A stretch of DNA of 24,432 nt from Salibacter sp031581065 (GTDB lineage: Bacteria; Bacteroidota; Bacteroidia; Flavobacteriales_G; Salibacteraceae), in contig NZ_JAVLBN010000033.1 of assembly GCF_031581065.1 (NCBI RefSeq), forward strand, positions 1 through 24,432. The letters are read 5' to 3'. Shown here piece by piece: positions 22,876-24,432 of the stretch. Every line of letters begins with the position of its first letter. The first letter of the stretch is position 1. Under the pieces are notes generated by a model. That model worked only from the letters and a program-made list of their open reading frames with translations. It did no database searches and was not told where the DNA came from. Both the position numbers and the translations under genes were made by a program.

Positions 22876-23616
22876 ATGAAGCTAAGAGCCGAAAATATTG
22901 TCAAGAAATACAAAAGCAGAACTGTTGTTAAAGGTGTTTCAGTTGAAGTGAACCAGGGAGAAATTGTGGGTTTGCTGGGACCAAACGGAGCCGGCAAAAC
23001 AACTTCGTTTTACATGATTGTTGGCCTCATCAAGCCCAACGAAGGACACGTTTACCTCGATCAGCAGGAAATCACCAAATTCCCGATGTACAAAAGGTCA
23101 AAGCTGGGAATTGGTTACTTACCACAGGAAGCTTCAGTTTTTAGAAAGTTGAGTGTTGAAGACAATATTATGGCTGTGCTGCAAATGACTGATCTCAACA
23201 AACGCGAACGGGAAGAGAAGCTGGAATCGTTGATCGATGAATTTAGTCTGAACCACGTGCGCACAAACCGCGGTGACCTGTTATCAGGCGGTGAGCGCAG
23301 AAGGACAGAAATCGCCAGGGCGCTTGCTGTTGACCCAAAATTCATCCTGTTAGATGAGCCATTTGCAGGGGTTGACCCTATTGCCGTTGAAGACATTCAA
23401 ACCATCGTTTACCAACTCAAATACCGCAACATCGGAATTCTCATCACCGATCACAACGTACAGGAAACACTTTCCATTACCGAGCGCGCTTACCTCCTCT
23501 TTGAAGGTAACATCCTAAAAGCCGGAACTGCAGAAGAACTTGCAGAAGATGAACAGGTAAGAAAGGTTTACCTCGGCCAAAATTTTGAGTTGAAGAGGAA
23601 GAAAGCTCAGGGGTAG
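22876..23616 (+). CDS. lptB: LPS export ABC transporter ATPase LptB
   Basis: Product of 246 residues, the cytoplasmic ATPase that powers LPS extraction by LptFGC. Motifs are Walker A LLGPNGAGKTTSFYMIVG, Q-loop GIGYLPQEASVFRKLSV (the LPQExSxFRxLxVxxN stretch is diagnostic of LptB), signature LLSGGERRRTEIARAL, Walker B FILLDEPFAGVDPIAV and switch His ITDHNVQETL. It begins 9 bases after the DUF5686 gene and ends the plus-strand tatC-DUF5686-lptB run. A weak hairpin follows. The C-terminal tail is Lys-rich. lptA/C/F/G are not in the window. Confidence 0.96.
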   Translation: MKLRAENIVKKYKSRTVVKGVSVEVNQGEIVGLLGPNGAGKTTSFYMIVGLIKPNEGHVYLDQQEITKFPMYKRSKLGIGYLPQEASVFRKLSVEDNIMAVLQMTDLNKREREEKLESLIDEFSLNHVRTNRGDLLSGGERRRTEIARALAVDPKFILLDEPFAGVDPIAVEDIQTIVYQLKYRNIGILITDHNVQETLSITERAYLLFEGNILKAGTAEELAEDEQVRKVYLGQNFELKRKKAQG

Positions 23617-23628
23617 AAAATAGATTTC

Positions 23629-23647
23629 AGATGAAAATCATCTTTTA
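23629..23647 (+). terminator. Weak hairpin after lptB
   Basis: AGATGA (23629-23634), loop AAA, TCATCT (23638-23643), then TTTTA. This six-pair, AT-rich stem 12 bases past the lptB stop is a possible intrinsic terminator between lptB and the convergent antitoxin-like gene. It is much weaker than the one at 9991. Confidence 0.35.
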
Positions 23648-23687
23648 TATCTCTTTTGCGGATATTAAAAAAGTATGGAACCCATTC

Positions 23688-23906
23688 CTACTTGAAAATA
23701 TCGTTTTCAGCCTCTTCCCAGGAACGAGTTTTCATCACATCTTTTTTGATGAGTTTTTTTCGATTGCTAACTTCATTTTTCTGCCACTCAGGGATTTCGT
23801 GTTGTTCAGTTATTGTAACATAATCCAACGTCTCTAAAAGAGACAGAAACTTTTTGTACTTACTTTCCTCAATGCTCAACACAACCTGCTTTTTCATCAC
23901 TTCCAT
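23688..23906 (-). CDS. Small antitoxin-like protein, solitary
   Basis: Product of 72 residues (69 if the ATG at 23897 is used). The layout MKKQVVLSIEESKYKKFLSL...LDYVTI...EIPEWQKNEVSNRKK...SWEEAENDI resembles the small Bacteroidota antitoxins of RelE/ParE-type modules, in which a short beta strand is followed by an ESxYxxFLxLxxxLDxV helix and a C-terminal SWEEAxxxI helix that binds the toxin. The expected toxin gene should follow on the minus strand, but only about 70 bases separate it from the lptB end, and no toxin ORF is present. It has a good promoter of its own. It may be an orphan antitoxin, a remnant of a lost module, or a regulator. Family call by resemblance only. Confidence 0.6.
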   Translation of the reverse strand: MEVMKKQVVLSIEESKYKKFLSLLETLDYVTITEQHEIPEWQKNEVSNRKKLIKKDVMKTRSWEEAENDIFK

Positions 23907-23950
23907 TATTTTCAGTCTAATAACTACTTATGGAACGATACACTGATAAC

Positions 23951-23978
23951 CAAAGGTACAAGAATTGATCATCAACAA
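23951..23978 (-). promoter_or_regulatory. Promoter of the antitoxin-like gene
   Basis: On the minus strand TTG (23978-23976), 17 bases, TACCTTTG (23958-23951). It fits the Bacteroidota consensus and lies about 45 bases upstream of the start. Confidence 0.5.
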
Positions 23979-24024
23979 TAGGTGCCTGTTTACTAAACAA
24001 ATAAATCCTTACATCTCAATTTAT

Positions 24025-24032
24025 TACTTTTG
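24025..24032 (+). promoter_or_regulatory. -7 element at the right end
   Basis: TACTTTTG is a perfect TAnnTTTG match. A transcript would begin near 24038, almost exactly at the ATG at 24039, so it would be leaderless for that mini-ORF. Confidence 0.4.
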
Positions 24033-24038
24033 AGATTA

Positions 24039-24122
24039 ATGAACTCATTGGACGAATTAGTATTAGATCAACCACGCGATGGAATCGCGCGGGAGCGGGG
24101 GATTTATATATGGTATGCTTGA
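24039..24122 (+). CDS. Mini-ORF A, 27 residues, doubtful
   Basis: Encodes MNSLDELVLDQPRDGIARER followed by GIYIWYA. It begins immediately after a -7 box, which is in its favour, but the second half is read through a GC-rich palindrome and the same DNA is open in another frame. I do not recognise the product. It could be part of a repeat or the N-terminal piece of a frameshifted gene. Confidence 0.2.
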   Translation: MNSLDELVLDQPRDGIARERGIYIWYA

Positions 24123-24133
24123 AGCATCTGGAA
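24074..24133. repeat. GC-rich palindromic patch
   Basis: CGCGAT-GGA-ATCGCG (24075-24089) is a perfect 6-base inverted repeat followed by CGGGAGCGGGGG. Further on, ATGCTT-G-AAGCAT is a second perfect inverted repeat, at about 24115-24127. The composition contrasts sharply with the AT-rich flanks. A structured RNA, protein-binding site or dispersed repeat are all possible. Confidence 0.4.
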
Positions 24134-24204
24134 CAGTTGATAAAGGACTAATGTGGATAGATGAAAACATTGTAAACCCAAAACCTCAATATATTCCACG
24201 GTAA
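24079..24204 (+). CDS. Mini-ORF B, 41 residues, doubtful
   Basis: Encodes a product beginning MESRGSGGFIYGMLEASGTV and ending NPKPQYIPR. It overlaps mini-ORF A in the +1 frame. The composition of the second half (GLMWIDENIVNPKPQYIPR) looks protein-like, so this could be the C-terminal fragment of a gene whose upstream part has been lost or frameshifted. Not recognised. Confidence 0.25.
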   Translation: MESRGSGGFIYGMLEASGTVDKGLMWIDENIVNPKPQYIPR

Positions 24205-24222
24205 ACCCTGTAATCAATTATC

Positions 24223-24432
24223 ATGAATAAAATAGTATATCATATAAAATGGTTTTACAATTACACATTGTATATTGGAATAGCACTACGAAAGAAAATA
24301 AGAAAAAAAGGAACTGATAATCCAAATGTGTTGGAAATGAACTCTCAGTTTTGGCTTGCTTTACTAAATGGTTTTATTATTGCTACTGGGATTCTACCAA
24401 TTTTCATGAACAAACAGGAGATGATGAACTCA
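24223..24432 (+). CDS. Partial ORF, putative membrane protein (3' end outside window)
   Basis: An ATG at 24223 opens 70 codons that run off the right edge without a stop. The start is basic and aromatic (MNKIVYHIKWFYNYTLYIGI) with a Lys/Arg-rich stretch (RKKIRKKG) and a hydrophobic segment FWLALLNGFIIATGILPIFM, which could be a membrane helix. Not recognised. Coding is supported by the open frame in AT-rich DNA and plausible codon use, but only part can be seen. Confidence 0.45.
   Translation, partial: MNKIVYHIKWFYNYTLYIGIALRKKIRKKGTDNPNVLEMNSQFWLALLNGFIIATGILPIFMNKQEMMNS

Larger units (their letters stand above)
23907..24222. other. Gene-poor stretch between antitoxin-like gene and right-end ORF
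   Basis: About 316 bases without a convincing gene. It holds the antitoxin-like gene's promoter (23951-23978), a plus-strand TACTTTTG box (24025-24032), a GC-rich palindromic patch (24074-24100) in otherwise AT-rich DNA, and two tiny overlapping ORFs at 24039-24122 and 24079-24204. It may be decayed accessory DNA or a repeat unit. Confidence 0.5.

Noticed and set aside
24039..24204. tRNA or known small RNA gene in the GC-rich patch
   Set aside because: No cloverleaf, anticodon arm or T-arm consensus could be fitted, and the inverted repeats are too short.
1..24432. CRISPR array, insertion sequence, prophage or defence genes
   Set aside because: No direct-repeat array, transposase, integrase or recognisable defence protein was seen; the dispersed word is too irregularly spaced and too short to be an array.

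Overview
The window looks like a chromosomal segment from a member of the phylum Bacteroidota, most likely Flavobacteriales in the broad sense. The reasons are gldA, gldD and gldE, a secreted protein with SprB-like repeats and a type IX secretion (T9SS) C-terminal sorting domain, a DUF5686 outer-membrane protein, the order mutY / HU / TPR / tiny COX24-like gene / rng, and repeated TAnnTTTG (-7) promoter elements in place of sigma70 -10 boxes. It is almost entirely housekeeping sequence. Only the last ~0.8 kb has an accessory character.

Layout: (1) 47-1760, minus strand: rsgA-dtd-MazG-like, joined by two TAATG stop/start overlaps. (2) 1830-3368, plus: gldA and a methyltransferase, running into a convergent UbiA-like membrane protein (3345-4202, minus). 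(3) 4368-7232, plus: gcvP. (4) 7387-9969, plus: a large T9SS cargo protein with its own promoter and a structured leader, closed by a strong bidirectional terminator. (5) 10052-14198, minus: HU, TPR protein, 30-residue COX24-like protein, rng, recX and prfB; prfB carries a canonical +1 programmed frameshift. (6) 14321-17883, plus: mutY, then ssb-gldE-gldD. (7) 17861-19286, minus: ctaA and an unrecognised small exported protein. (8) 19393-23616, plus: tatC, a DUF5686 protein and lptB. (9) 23688 to the end: a solitary antitoxin-like gene, a GC-rich palindromic patch with two tiny overlapping ORFs, and the start of an unknown membrane protein.

The genes combine DNA maintenance (MutY, SSB, RecX, HU), translation and ribosome functions (RsgA, Dtd, RF2, RNase G, COX24-like protein), envelope and secretion functions (TatC, LptB, GldA/D/E, DUF5686, T9SS cargo) and central metabolism (GcvP, CtaA).

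The most unusual signal is a dispersed 12-base DNA word, WYGGTCAGADCC (W=A/T, Y=C/T, D=A/G/T). It occurs 14 times, on both strands and in several reading frames of unrelated genes, against about 0.2 expected for its 9-base core alone; four near-variants keep the same flanks. It behaves like an uptake-type or Chi-type genome word, or a nucleoid-protein site. I do not recognise it as described.
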